A DNA stretch of 32,212 bases, taken from Nemertoderma westbladi. Taxonomy: Eukaryota > Xenacoelomorpha > Nemertodermatida > Nemertodermatidae. Of this stretch, positions 1 to 10,557 are shown piece after piece. A model generated the notes under the pieces. It was not told the origin of the DNA and ran no database searches. It was given only the letters and a program-made list of their open reading frames with translations. Both the position numbers and the translations under genes were made by a program. Every line of letters begins with the position of its first letter. Within the stretch, counting starts at the first letter, position 1. The stretch covers positions 1 through 32,212 of the forward strand of contig JAUCBJ010008613.1 in assembly GCA_032718475.1 (NCBI GenBank). Reading direction: 5' to 3'.

Positions 1-3000
1 ACCAGCTTTGTGGCTTTAGTAACGGATATAAATTGGTCGTTGTTACCAGCTTTGTGGCTTTAGTAACGGATAGAAATTAGTCGTTGTTACCAGCTTTGTG
101 GCTTTAGTAACGGATAGAAATTAGTCGTTGTTACCAGCTTTGTGGCTCTAAATTAGTCGTTGTTACCAGCTTTGTGGCTTTAGTAACGGATATAAATTTG
201 TCGTTGTTACCAGCTTTGTGGCTTTAGTAACGGATATAAATTAGTCGTTGTTACCAGCTTTGTGGCTTTAGTAACGGATATAAATTAGTCGTTGTTACCA
301 GCTTGTGGCTTTAGTAACGGATATAAATTGGTCGTTGTTACCAGCTTTGTGGCTCTAAATTAGTCGTTGTTACCAGCTTTGTGGCTTTAGTAACGGATAT
401 AAATTGGTCGTTGTTACCAGCTTTGTGGCTTTAGTAACGAATATAAATTAGTCGTTGTTACCAGCTTTGCGGCTTTAGTAACGGATAGAAATTAGTCGTT
501 GTTGCCAGCTTTGTGGCTCTAAATTAGTCGTTGTAACCAGCTTTGTGGCTCTAAATTAGTCGTTGTTACCAGCTTTGTGGCTTTAGTAACGGATAGAAAT
601 TAGTCGTTGTTACCAGCTTTGTGGCTCTAAATTAGTCGTTGTTACCAGCTTTGTGGCTTTAGTAACGGATATAAATTAGTCGTTGTTACCAGCTTTGTGG
701 CTTTAGTAACGGATAGAAATTAGTCGTTGTTACCAGCTTTGTTGCTCTAAATTAGTCGTTGTTACCAGCTTTGTGGCTTTAGTAACGGATAGAAATTAGT
801 CGTTGTTACCAGCTTTGTGGCTCTAAATTAGTCGTTGTTACCAGCTTTGTGGCTTTAGTAACGGATAGAAATTAGTCGTTGTTACCAGCTTTGTGACTCT
901 AAATTAGTCGTTGTTACCAGCTTTGTGGCTCTAAATTAGTCGTTGTTACCAGCTTTGTGGCTTTAGTAACGGATAGAAATTAGTCGTTGTTACCAGCTTT
1001 GTGGCTCTAAATTAGTCGTTGTTACCAGCTTTGTGGCTTTAGTAACGGATATAAATTGGTCGTTGTTACCAGCTTTGTGGCTTTAGTAACGGATAGAAAT
1101 TAGTCGTTGTTATCAGCTTTGTGGCTTTAGTAACGGATAGAAATTAGTCGTTGTCAGCTTTGTGGCTCTAAATTAGTCGTTGTTACCAGCTTTGTGGCTT
1201 TAGTAACGGATATAAATTGGTCGTTGTTACCAGCTTTGTGGCTTTAGTAACGGATAGAAATTAGTCGTTGTTACCAGCTTTGTGGCTTTAGTAACGGATA
1301 TAAATTGGTCGTTGTTACCAGCTTTGTGGCTGATAGAAATTAGTCGTTGTTACCAGCTTTGTGGCTTTAGTAACGGATAGAAATTAGTCGTTGTTACCAG
1401 CTTTGTGGCTTTAGTAACGGATATAAATTAGTCGTTGTTACCAGCTTTGTGGCTTTAGTAACGGATAGAAATTAGTCGTTGTTACCAGCTTTGTGGCTTT
1501 AGTAACGGATATAAATTGGTCGTTGTTACCAGCTTTGTGGCTGATAGAAATTAGTCGTTGTTACCAGCTTTGTGGCTTTAGTAACGGATAGAAATTAGTC
1601 GTTGTTACCAGCTTTGTGGCTTTAGTAACGGATATAAATTAGTCGTTGTTACCAGCTTTGTGGCTTTAGTAACGGATATAAATTGGTCGTTGTTACCAGC
1701 TTTGTGGCTCTAAATTAGTCGTTGTTACCAGCTTTGTGGCTTTAGTAACGGATATAAATTGGTCGTTGTTACCAGCTTTGTGGCTTTAGTAACGGATAGA
1801 AATTAGTCGTTGTTACCAGCTTTGTGGCTTTAGTAACGGATATAAATTAGTCGTTGTTACCAGCTTTGTGGCTTTAGTAACGGATAGAAATTAGTCGTTG
1901 TTACCAGCTTTGTGGCTTTAGTAACGGATATAAATTAGTCGTTGTTACCAGCTTTGTGGCTTTAGTAACGGATAGAAATTAGTCGTTGTTACCAGCTTTG
2001 TGGCTTTAGTAACGGATAGAAATTAGTCGTTGTTACCAGTTTTGTGGCTTTAGTAACGGATATAAATTAGTCGTTGTTACCAGCTTTGTGGCTTTAGTAA
2101 CGGATAGAAATTAGTCGTTGTTACCAGCTTTGTGGCTTTAGTAACGGATAGAAATTAGTCGTTGTTACCAGCTTTGTGGCTTTAGTAACGAATATAAATT
2201 AGTCGTTGTTACCAGCTTTGTGGCTTTAGTAACGGATATAAATTAGTCGTTGTTACCAGCTTTGTGGCTTTAGTAACGGATAGAAATTAGTCGTTGTTAC
2301 CAGCTTTGTGGCTTTAGTAACGGATATAAATTAGTCGTTGTTACCAGCTTTGTGGCTTTAGTAACGGATAGAAATTAGTCGTTGTTACCAGCTTTGTGGC
2401 TCTAAATTAGTCGTTGTTACCAGCTTTGTGGCTTTAGTAACGGATATAAATTAGTCGTTGTTACCAGCTTTGTGGCTTTAGTAACGGATATAAATTAGTC
2501 GTTGTTACCAGCTTTGTGGCTTTAGTAACGGATATAAATTAGTCGTTGTTACCAGCTTTGTGGCTTTAGTAACGGATATAAATTGGTCGTTGTTACCAGC
2601 TTTGTGGCTCTAAATTAGTCGTTGTTACCAGCTTTGTGGCTTTAGTAACGGATATAAATTGGTCGTTGTTACCAGCTTTGTGGCTTTAGTAACGAATATA
2701 AATTAGTCGTTGTTACCAGCTTTGCGGCTTTAGTAACGGATAGAAATTAGTCGTTGTTACCAGCTTTGTGGCTCTAAATTAGTCGTTGTTGCCAGCTTTG
2801 TGGCTCTAAATTAGTCGTTGTTACCAGCTTTGTGGCTTTAGTAACGGATATAAATTAGACGTTGTTACCAGCTTTGTGGCTTTAGTAACGGATAGAAATT
2901 AGTCGTTGTTACCAGCTTTGTTGCTCTAAATTAGTCGTTGTTACCAGCTTTGTGGCTTTAGTAACGGATAGAAATTAGTCGCTGTTACCAGCTTTGTGGC

Positions 3001-3531
3001 TTTAGTAACGGATATAAATTAGTCGTTGTTACCAGCTTTGTGGCTTTAGTAACGGATATATATTAGTCGTTGTTACCAGCTTTGTGGCTTTAGTAACGGA
3101 TAGAAATTAGTCGTTGTTACCAGCTTTGTGGCTCTAAATTAGTCGTTGTTACCAGCTTTGTGGCTTTAGTAACGGATATAAATTAGTCGTTGTTACCAGC
3201 TTTGTGGCTCTAAATTAGTCGTTGTTACCAGCTTTGTGGCTCTAAATTAGTCGTTGTTACCAGCTTTGTGGCTCTAAATTAGTCGTTGTTACCAGCTTTG
3301 TGGCTCTAAATTAGTCGTTGTTACCAGCTTTGTGGCTCTAAATTAGTCGTTGTTACCAGCTTTGTGGCTTTAAATTAGTCGTTGTTACCAGCTTTGTGGC
3401 TTTAGTAACGGATAGAAATTAGTCGTTGTTACCAGCTTTGTGGCTCTAAATTAGTCGTTGTTACCAGCTTTGTGGCTTTAGTAACGGATAGAAATTAGTC
3501 GTTGTTACCAGCTTTGCGGCTTTAGAAGTTT
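1..3531. repeat. Satellite array with 44-, 32- and 35-bp unit forms
   Basis: Head-to-tail repeat from the first base of the window to about 3531, where it ends abruptly in unique sequence. I estimate 85-90 units. The main unit is 44 bp, starting ACCAGCTTTGTGGCTTTAGT and ending in TTAGTCGTTGTT. A 32-bp form replaces the middle (TTTAGTAACGGATAG) with TCT. A rare 35-bp form, near 1331 and 1542, lacks 9 bases. The 44-bp units vary at GATAG/GATAT and TTAG/TTGG. Rare variants (AACGAATAT followed by TTTGCGGC) recur together near 430-475 and 2690-2730, so blocks of units have been duplicated. The left end is beyond the window. There is no long open frame. It could be pericentromeric or interstitial; the sequence does not say. 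Confidence 0.97.
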
Positions 3532-3801
3532 GTGACTATTTAAAAGTGTGTTTTGTGCATTGTAGAAATAGTGTTTAGCACCCTTCCTTAGCAACATAGA
3601 GCATGAACTAAGAATTATCATTGGTCTACCAGATTTAGTAGTTTGGGGCTTCAAAAATAGATTAAATTGAGTCGAAAAGTTCTGAGTTGTTTGGTCGATA
3701 TTTCCATGGAAACCGGTTCTAAACTAGCTTCAGGGTTTATAAGGTTCACGTAGTTCCCTTACTACTATTGATTGATTTGCCGGGGATATTAAGAAGGTTG
3801 G
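3532..3801. other. Non-repetitive spacer after the satellite
   Basis: About 270 bases of AT-rich sequence between the satellite end and the small inverted-repeat element. I see no open frame, exon or RNA gene. Confidence 0.5.
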
Positions 3802-4125
3802 ACAATTATTGAAGGGCTGAGCATAAAAAGGTCCTTGTGACATTTTCTTAGAATAAGAGTTATACTCATACAGAGATCCTATGAGACCTAACTTGACTTA
3901 CCAATAAGGTTCTGAGATCTATGTACAATACTGCCTGATATACTGGAGTAAAATAGACCTACTTACAGTAAAAATCGCATAGACATAAACAAAAAAAGGT
4001 CTTAAGTACAATACTGCATGATATATGCGAAACAATTTTGAAGTTTTTGAAAATTTTTTTTTCGAAATATCTCGGAATGTCAGTTTTGTCACATAGGACC
4101 TTTTTGTCTCAGCCCTTCAATTGTT
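3802..4125. mobile_element. Small inverted-repeat element (MITE-like)
   Basis: The ends 3802-3842 and 4088-4125 are inverted copies of about 40 bp: left begins ACAATTATTGAAGGGCTGAG, and right is its near reverse complement, sharing GAAGGGCTGAG, AAAAAGGTCCT and TGTGAC. Length about 324 bp, with no coding capacity, as in non-autonomous DNA transposons. A 20-bp stretch around ACAATACTGC(C/A)TGATATA occurs twice inside (about 3928 and 4009). I cannot define a clean target-site duplication, so the superfamily is open. Confidence 0.75.
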
Positions 4126-4908
4126 ATTCATTGATTTAATTATCTAGTTGCAATCAGTCCGGCTGGGTGTGTACTGTATGTGTATGGGGTGGGTAAGTTA
4201 GTTTTAGTATTATAATAATCACCCCAGAATATTAATTACCAAACCAGATAAATATAAAGGGAGAGTAACAATATAAAAAACACAGAAGTTATTTATGGAA
4301 AATAAATAGCAGTTTATTTATATTACAAAATGCTGGGTGGCAAAATTATTACACGGAACAAAATGTAAAATACAATAGAACTACTATTACTAACGGAATT
4401 ATACGGTACACCTCAACACACAAAGCCCTAAAAATAACTTAAAAACAAATTAAATTATTGGGATTTTTCATAAGAACATTTTACATATCATTTTGAAAAT
4501 ATAATTATTAAATTTGCAGTGGTTTTCAGTATTTTGTACAGTTACGCATAAGACAAGATAATATCATCTGCAAAGGAAGGTGAGCGAGTGAAGGTTGGAG
4601 ATAATGTAACCAATACAAAAAATGCGATTTAGACCTTAAAATTAAATAAAAATATTACGAGATAAATTACAATTTATATTTAATCAGCAAGACATTTTCA
4701 GAAAATGTTTCGCTGGAATCTGATAAATACAGCGTCGTCGGTTCAGAAACTAAATTGCGATTTATCTTACAATAAATTTATCTAATTGTACAAAATAACC
4801 AATTGTAAAAAAATGTCTACATTAAATACATTAATTTACAAAATATAGACAACTAATTAATTTGTGTTGTTTCACCTCGGCTATAAATGTTGTTTGTAAA
4901 ATTATTTA
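4126..4908 (-). other. Probable 3' UTR and downstream region of the host gene
   Basis: AT-rich stretch immediately after the stop codon of the minus-strand host gene. A minus-strand AATAAA overlaps the stop codon itself (4905-4910) and another lies at 4313-4318. The second would give a 3' UTR of about 600 bases. No other gene is visible on either strand. Confidence 0.45.
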
Positions 4909-5751
4909 TTAGTCCGTTACCATGGACATCAGGAGTTCTAGATCGCCCCCACTGTCCTCCTCTATAGCTGGATCCGGGTGCCTGGCTGCCGGACTGGCGA
5001 AGTTCACGTGAGTCTGCTGGGGAGCGGCCCTCCTCGAGCGGGGGTTCGGCCCTGTCTGCTGGGGGGCCGCCCTCCTGGGCCGGGGGTTCGGCCCTGTCCG
5101 AGCGCGGCCACTCCGGTTGCCAGGGGAACCGCGGTACGGCGCGATGTGCGTCCGAGTCGGGGCCGAAACGTACCGCGGAGTCGGAAGTCGGACTCCGCCT
5201 CGGAGGATTACAGGAGCGGCCGCAGGTCTGTGCTGCGAGGGTTGCTGGGCAACCGGGACCAATCTGCCGTCCTTTATGACCAACAGACGGCTGCCCTGGG
5301 GTTGCCGACTGAACGAGTTGGACGCGGTGTTGAAAGGGACAACCCGGAAGGACGAGGGCGATGCGACGACCTGCGGACGACGGGACTGCGGGATCAGCGC
5401 ATCCGGCGAAGCCCCGTATTCGTGGTCCAACAGCATGGCTGTGTGCGTGGGACCGGGTAAACCCTCCTCAGAGTTGGAGTTAGTCGCACTAGCAGTAGAC
5501 CCAGAGGGCCCAACCCCTTCAGTAGTAGTTGTAGACGCAATCTCCCCGCCGCCTTGGTTACTAGCCGGAATGATGTCGGACGAAGGTTCGGTAGAGCCGT
5601 CGTGTTCGTTAGTGGTCGATTTGTTGGTTACCTTGACAACATAAACTTTTTTACCGCCGACTATAGTCTCTATAATCTCTTTGGTACCCGGTGTCGCAGA
5701 CAACTTCTTTATCATGTCGATGTTTTGGAGTCCATCGGGTAATATCCCCAG
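4909..5751 (-). CDS. Host gene, terminal coding exon (C-terminal 280 residues)
   Basis: Open from the acceptor TTTTCATTGCAG (just above 5751) to a TAA stop at 4911-4909. It enters in phase 0, matching the phase-0 donor of the exon at 7880. The protein starts LGILPDGLQNIDMIKKL and carries a lysine/valine-rich patch (about residues 20-46). A long Ser/Thr/Gly/Pro-rich middle follows, then an arginine-rich section with two tandem 14-residue units (TGPNPRPRRAAPQQ, TGPNPRSRRAAPQQ), and an acidic-hydrophobic end, EEDSGGDLELLMSMVTD. The exon is GC-rich compared with the flanking introns. I do not recognise the family. The basic, disordered make-up and acidic tail would suit a nuclear regulatory protein, but that is inference. 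Plus-strand open frames over it are shadows. Confidence 0.8.
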   Translation of the reverse strand: MGILPDGLQNIDMIKKLSATPGTKEIIETIVGGKKVYVVKVTNKSTTNEHDGSTEPSSDIIPASNQGGGEIASTTTTEGVGPSGSTASATNSNSEEGLPGPTHTAMLLDHEYGASPDALIPQSRRPQVVASPSSFRVVPFNTASNSFSRQPQGSRLLVIKDGRLVPVAQQPSQHRPAAAPVILRGGVRLPTPRYVSAPTRTHIAPYRGSPGNRSGRARTGPNPRPRRAAPQQTGPNPRSRRAAPQQTHVNFASPAARHPDPAIEEDSGGDLELLMSMVTD

Positions 5752-6447
5752 CTGCAATGAAAACGTAATTATTTATAGTTTGTACATAACAGTATCCCCC
5801 CCCCCCCCACACCCCCTTCCCTTCAACACAGCCTAGCCTTGTCGTAACACTCAACACATAGAGGTAAACAACCAATACATGTGAACTGAAAGTAAAATAA
5901 TACTAAAATCGAAAACCTGATTACTTGCAGTTCGCAACACATTCATTCTATCCATATTTAATATTCTATTCAGTATGGACCTACAGGCCTTTATTATAAT
6001 TTTGAGAAAACTTTCCTACCAGTAGTATTATAGCAGTGCTGCCTGGATATCCCACTGCCACCACTAGCGGTTTCACAAAGCCAACAACAACATTCTCATT
6101 TGCGTGCTTTGAAAACTTTCCATGCTTGTTCAGTGTTGCTCTGTGTACGGTACCGATTCGGCTTGCTGTGCTCATGACACATGTTAGTTGCCTACCGGTA
6201 GGCTGAATAACTACCGGTAGGGGCTACCTCAACCTCATATTAGTTACACTTACGATACAGGCAGGATACACTGATACAGCACAACCTTGCATGTGTAGCT
6301 GACAGTTGTTGTTGGTACGTGGTAGTAGTAGCTTAGAGGTAGTAGCTTAGCTACAGTACAACAGTAGGTAGTGTTAGCTGTTAGGCAGTATGCTATGCAG
6401 TAGGCCTAAGCGTATTATACACATTTAGTTTAGCGGAACTGGCAATA
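5752..6447. other. Host intron 3' part and NOSIP upstream region
   Basis: Contains the host acceptor and a 13-base C run (5796-5808, a G run on the host strand) about 45 bases upstream of it. Two copies of the palindrome TACCGGTA lie at 6193 and 6212, and TAGGCCTA at 6401, all upstream of the NOSIP start. The region must hold the NOSIP promoter if that gene is autonomous. No TATA box is obvious. Confidence 0.5.
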
Positions 6448-7365
6448 ATGACGCGACATTCGAGAAACAACACCAACGCATCGTGCTACACATATCATGA
6501 GAAGAAGAAAGACACGGCAGCCGGTCGCTACGGTACACAGGAAGCCAGAGTTGGAAAGGATGGAATCAAAGACTTCGACTGTTGCAGCATCACACTACAA
6601 GCTTGCCGCGAGCCACTAATCAGCCCGCAGGGTTACATATTCGACAAGGAAGCAATTCTCGAGTTTATTATACAGCATAAGAGAGAGATAGCTAGGCAAG
6701 AGAAGGCTTGGAGTCAACAAGCTAGTCAACGCGAGAGAGATAGACTGGCGGATGAGAAAGCTGCTCGCGAAGATAAGATAAAGGAATTCGTGGTGCAAGA
6801 AAGTCGCATAGTCAGTGAGCGCATAGACCCTTTTTGCAGGGGAGGCACATCAGGTACCAAACCGGGGCCTAGTAACGCTACCGGTACCAGTAGAGCATCC
6901 CAACCGAGAGACGGACAGACTAGTTTCTGGGTGCCTTCGCTGACACCATCAGCTTCCTCTACACAAGTAAAGAAACCCCAGAAATCTGATAAGAACGTCC
7001 ACTGCCCGGTGACCGGGGCAGTGCTTCGAATGCGGGACCTGACCCCTGTGTCCTTCACGCCTCTTGTGGAAGGCGACACCTACGAACAACTCATGGGTAA
7101 GGACGCCAACGCCAGGTACAAGTGTCCGCTAAGTAACGATGTGTTGGGTAACTCGATACCTTCCGCTGTACTACGGAAGTCCGGTAAGGTAGTGACACTG
7201 GACGTAGTGGAGCGGGTAATCCGTAAGGATATGCTGGATCCCTACTGTAACGAACCCATTACCGATAAAGATATCATTGTGATTCAACGGGGAGGCACTG
7301 GGTTCGCCTCGGTTAACGTTAACTTGGAGTCTAAAGAACACAGACCTGTAATGCCGATGGCATAA
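6448..7365 (+). CDS. NOSIP: Nitric oxide synthase-interacting protein, RING/U-box ubiquitin ligase
   Basis: A 305-residue uninterrupted frame; animal NOSIP is about 300 residues. The N-terminus, MTRHSRNNTNASCYTYHEKK, is the family signature (MTRH, then TYHEKKKDTAA and YGTQ). The first half of the split U-box is at about residues 42-78 (KDFDCCSITLQACREPLISP, then DKEAILEFI). A charged, probably coiled-coil linker follows (about 78-125), then a Ser/Thr-rich linker. The second half is at about 225-290 (YKCPLSNDVLGNS, then DPYCNEPITDKDIIVIQRGG). NOSIP is an E3 ubiquitin ligase of nucleus and cytoplasm, first known as a partner of nitric oxide synthases and also found with spliceosomes. The gene has no introns and lies on the opposite strand inside the intron between host exons 7880 and 5751. 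An intact frame argues for function. Confidence 0.96.
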   Translation: MTRHSRNNTNASCYTYHEKKKDTAAGRYGTQEARVGKDGIKDFDCCSITLQACREPLISPQGYIFDKEAILEFIIQHKREIARQEKAWSQQASQRERDRLADEKAAREDKIKEFVVQESRIVSERIDPFCRGGTSGTKPGPSNATGTSRASQPRDGQTSFWVPSLTPSASSTQVKKPQKSDKNVHCPVTGAVLRMRDLTPVSFTPLVEGDTYEQLMGKDANARYKCPLSNDVLGNSIPSAVLRKSGKVVTLDVVERVIRKDMLDPYCNEPITDKDIIVIQRGGTGFASVNVNLESKEHRPVMPMA

Positions 7366-7879
7366 CTTTCCGCAATATTTATAGTTTCTTTCTATTTATC
7401 CATCTTCGTTTAAACCTTGCTTGTTTTATTTCATATACCGTTACAATTCTTACAAAATATATTCGCGTTAGTCGTTTCGCTAGGCGTTAGTCGTTCGTGT
7501 CAGTTCATTTAAAGACTTATAATATGTTAAGGATAGAGGGTCTTCCCCAGCAATAATTTGTATATTATAAACTTCGTAAATGGCAGACCCCCTAGCTGTA
7601 GCATGTCGACAATTTGGATTACATTTAAAGACTGACTTACCTAACTGATTTCTAAATGTAGCTTCGATTCTTCATGAAATTTGCAGGTATCCCACTATTT
7701 ACTAGACACGATATATTATACTGTACTGTACCGAACGAAAGGTTCTGTGATTTGCAACACGTTATGGATAAATTCAAACACAAAAAAATGCAAAATGCAC
7801 TTATAGCCTGCACCAAGAGTAAGTACTAATTAATAATAGTGTCATGTACACTATCTGTAGTTTACATACTTCAACTTAC
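7366..7879. other. NOSIP downstream region and host intron start
   Basis: About 510 AT-rich bases. The region contains the NOSIP 3' end and, on the minus strand, the host donor at 7879-7878 (CAG then GTAAGT). I see no further gene, and no canonical plus-strand AATAAA close to the NOSIP stop. Confidence 0.45.
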
Positions 7880-8127
7880 CTGTGACTGTGACGTTGGTGT
7901 AGATGGTGGAGTAGATAGGTTTACATGTTGAGCGAGAGACGCGTTGGGATGTGGCATCACGTTGATGCGGGGTGGGGGTTGTTGGGTAGAAGTACCCTGA
8001 TACATAGGTTGGTATCGGTTGGGTCTGATAACACTCCCACCCATTATGGGCCGCTTGTGTTGGTAAGGGAAGGAACCAGATGGCGGGGGCCTGTAATGTC
8101 TGCGGTCAGTCTCAGTCCCTTTGTAAC
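7880..8127 (-). CDS. Host gene, internal exon (83 residues, Pro/Gln/Tyr-rich)
   Basis: Bounded on the minus strand by a strong acceptor (TTGCTCTTTACAG before 8127) and a near-consensus donor (CACAG then GTAAGTT at 7879). Enters in phase 1 and leaves in phase 0; 248 nt. It encodes GYKGTETDRRHYRPPPSGSF, then a stretch with RPIMGGSVIRPNRYQPMYQG and QQPPPRINVMPHP, ending STPPSTPTSQSQ. It is low-complexity, with no recognised domain. It joins in frame both to the exon at 9906-9947 and to the terminal exon at 5751. CCDC134 lies in the upstream intron and NOSIP in the downstream one. Confidence 0.8.
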
Positions 8128-8646
8128 CTGTAAAGAGCAATGTTAACATTCATATCAGTAACATCATATTTGTTGACATTGATTGGTAATTATATTATAG
8201 TAAAATATGGATTTACATATCAACAACTTATCTCAGATTACATTGCATCACAATTCATCAGTAACACAAGGTACAACAAACATAATATTTATAAGTTTTT
8301 TTAATATTTGATCGGATTTGCATTTACCCCATCAGTGGATGTAGGTATGTAGTTGAAGGAATGTATTTAATATTAATTTAGAACATATTTAAGTTGTTTG
8401 TTTAATTATCTGTGAAATTGTCATCTGTGTAAATTATTGTAGTTTTACGCATTTTATGGTTTGTTTATGTAATAATGCCTTTGTTAACAACGACGCCAGT
8501 ACTACAGCAGTAGGTCATTATAAAATAGACTACACTGTTGATTAATTTATTTGAGACCAAAATAATTGCGAATCCTATAAAAGAACTAATCACATTGTAT
8601 TGGTTTTGCCTCTCACTACCAACAAGTCTCACTTTGGATTATAGAA
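8128..8646. other. Host intron and CCDC134 upstream region
   Basis: AT-rich, with no other open frame or repeat of note. Must contain the CCDC134 promoter if that gene is transcribed on its own; I see no clear core element. Confidence 0.4.
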
Positions 8647-9333
8647 ATGTTGTTAACTCCAGTTTTTGCTGTATTCATTTTGAGTTGGACTATATCCGCA
8701 ACCGGAGAAAATACCGCTAGCAATAATCCAACAAATAAAACTGACACGGGTGGTGTAGACCAGTTGCAGGTCTACATAAAACTATTCGAGGAGAGACGAA
8801 AACAGCAGATTGCGGCAATCAAAAGCATCCACAAAGTCGATAGAGATAAACAACAGAGAATGATAGAGATGTTGGTAGACAAGCTATTCGATTTGTTGGA
8901 GAAATATAGGATTGAATTAATGAACGCAGGATACATCCCGGGACAGGGGTTACCAACCGATCTTAAAACTCAGGACTCCCTATCCAGTGTAATCGAGAAC
9001 ACCGCTTTCTTCGGGGAATTGATATTGCGTCATCCCGATCTTGTTCACCCGTTATACAGAAAAAATCAAAGTCGTAAAATCTCTTTGCAATGGGCGGTTG
9101 CTATTAGCAACGCGACAAACGTTTTCCGCGGGCCGCACGCTAAACTAATCCACTTAATGGTGCAGGAGACCGGACTGGTGCCCATGCAAGCAGACTATGT
9201 CAATCCTTACAGAGGAGCAGCGCAGAATAAGAAGAGCAAACAGATGGTCGAACCCACACCGCAGACAATCAAAAAGAAAGTTCCACGGAAAAAAGGACCC
9301 AGACTACATCGCCCATTCGCCGGTGAGTTGTAG
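8647..9333 (+). CDS. CCDC134: Coiled-coil domain-containing protein 134, ER/secretory protein
   Basis: 228 residues, close to the 229 of the human protein as I recall it. An N-terminal signal peptide (about 1-19, MLLTPVFAVFILSWTISATG) leads into a helical charged segment (about 37-95, IKLFEERRKQQIAAIKSIHK). The most conserved stretch is VIENTAFFGELILRHPDLVH at about 115-134. A basic tail (KKKVPRKKGPRLHR) ends in FAGEL, in place of the C-terminal SEL of vertebrate proteins, which acts in ER retention. Known roles include secretion or ER residency and control of ERK/JNK signalling; it was more recently linked to folding of specific ER clients. I chose the ATG at 8647 because it begins the signal peptide. 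No introns. It sits on the strand opposite the host gene, in the intron between 9906 and 8127. A polyadenylation signal AATAAA lies at 9403-9408. Confidence 0.9.
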   Translation: MLLTPVFAVFILSWTISATGENTASNNPTNKTDTGGVDQLQVYIKLFEERRKQQIAAIKSIHKVDRDKQQRMIEMLVDKLFDLLEKYRIELMNAGYIPGQGLPTDLKTQDSLSSVIENTAFFGELILRHPDLVHPLYRKNQSRKISLQWAVAISNATNVFRGPHAKLIHLMVQETGLVPMQADYVNPYRGAAQNKKSKQMVEPTPQTIKKKVPRKKGPRLHRPFAGEL

Positions 9334-9905
9334 CAGAAGGACTGGACTCTCACACTCTCACTCTATCGCTAAATATTATTTATATTAATTGGCATTGCAT
9401 TTAATAAAGATTCAATTCAATACGACAACCTGGACAGTTGGCCCTGGCAATCCCACGATATCGTGGAATACAATGCTAATGATTTATAATATTATATTTT
9501 GTTTTCCGGTAGTAAATAGTTTTATAATAAATATTGGTTTTATTTTGTTCGGTTCTTCACGGCCGTGTGATTATTATTTTTAATCGTAATATTTAGTATT
9601 GAGAATAATATTTAATAGCAACAGTGAGTAATAATATTAATATGAATGTAATTTAAGCTATATGGGGCTGGGGGAGGGCGGGGGGTGTATCTAACTTTGG
9701 TTTATTTATAGCGTCGCCTTGGTCACAACATGAAACGTGTCTGTAAGTCGAAACTTTACTGTTTCATTTAGGGCTAAGGGCATTAAAGTATAATGGTTTA
9801 TGTGCGAATTATGATCATTGGATCTATCCAATATTTCTATGAGAGTGTCGCCGAGTATTGGCAGTGGGTTCATCACTACATGGCCTACCATTGGTTAGAG
9901 CTCAC
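9334..9905. other. CCDC134 3' region and host intron start
   Basis: AT-rich. It has the CCDC134 polyadenylation signal (9403-9408), a 14-bp perfect palindrome CCACGATATCGTGG near 9452, and a G-rich patch near 9665-9690. The 61-residue minus-strand frame at 9706-9891 lies beyond the host donor at 9905 and shows no support as an exon. Confidence 0.45.
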
Positions 9906-9947
9906 CTGATAGACCGCCATGTGCCTTCATACCCGTCCCTGCTTCCC
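9906..9947 (-). CDS. Host gene, 42-nt microexon-like exon
   Basis: Minus strand: acceptor TTTTAATTACAG, then 42 bases, then donor GTGAGC at 9905. Phase 1 in and phase 1 out. It adds GEAGTGMKAHGGLS and joins in frame on both sides (preceding exon ends 14015, following exon begins 8127). It is too short to find by coding content. The support is two good splice sites plus exact phase agreement, so I rate it lower than the longer exons. Being a multiple of three, it could be skipped without a frameshift. Confidence 0.65.
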
Positions 9948-10557
9948 CTGTAATTAAAATGTTAAATTATTGATTTTATTTATAATTAGCCACAAAGCCT
10001 TATAAATTCTTGATTTTATTTATAATTAGCCACAGAGTCTAACATAGAGTAAACTCGGTTACCTATATAGGCCGTGTTTGGCCCGTTGTTCTAGAACCCA
10101 AATTAGCTGCTGTGATCACCACCTGTATTCTGACATCTGAGGTCTGACATGTTCTTCTATCCAAAAATACAAGTCTATTTTATTTATCGAAGGGCCTTGC
10201 GCTTTACACAGTGAAAACAGTACTATTAGCAGGACTAAACCAGGCGCGTGAAAAGCACTAGATGTCAGCGCTATGATAACTTTAACTGTGAAACAAAATG
10301 ATTATAAAATCTATACATCTGTCATATGGACAATAAATCTAATGTACACAACGAAATCAATCCCAAACCACTAGAATACATGCACCTCTTTTCAATGATG
10401 ATACAGCCGCCTAGGTGGTATATCAAAAATAAATTTGCAAATTGTACTGATAGTGCAATTGCATTAGGTTTCCTTTTCAAAAGGCCACATACAGACACAC
10501 ACTAATGCAGTGCTTTGTAATTGCATTACTCCAAATATAATTAATTAAGAAATCGCA
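9948..10557. other. Host intron, downstream of EIF2B2
   Basis: AT-rich, with a 40-bp-period direct repeat (TGATTTTATTTATAATTAGC at 9971 and 10011). A minus-strand AATAAA at 10184-10179 could serve EIF2B2, about 370 bases after its stop. No other gene is seen. Confidence 0.45.

Noticed and set aside
1-3531. CRISPR-like repeat array
   Set aside because: The repeats are contiguous variants of one unit with no unique spacers, in an animal genome. This is satellite DNA.
4978-5644. Plus-strand frames of 160 and 175 residues
   Set aside because: They lie antisense to the GC-rich terminal host exon, which has a splice acceptor and phase support.
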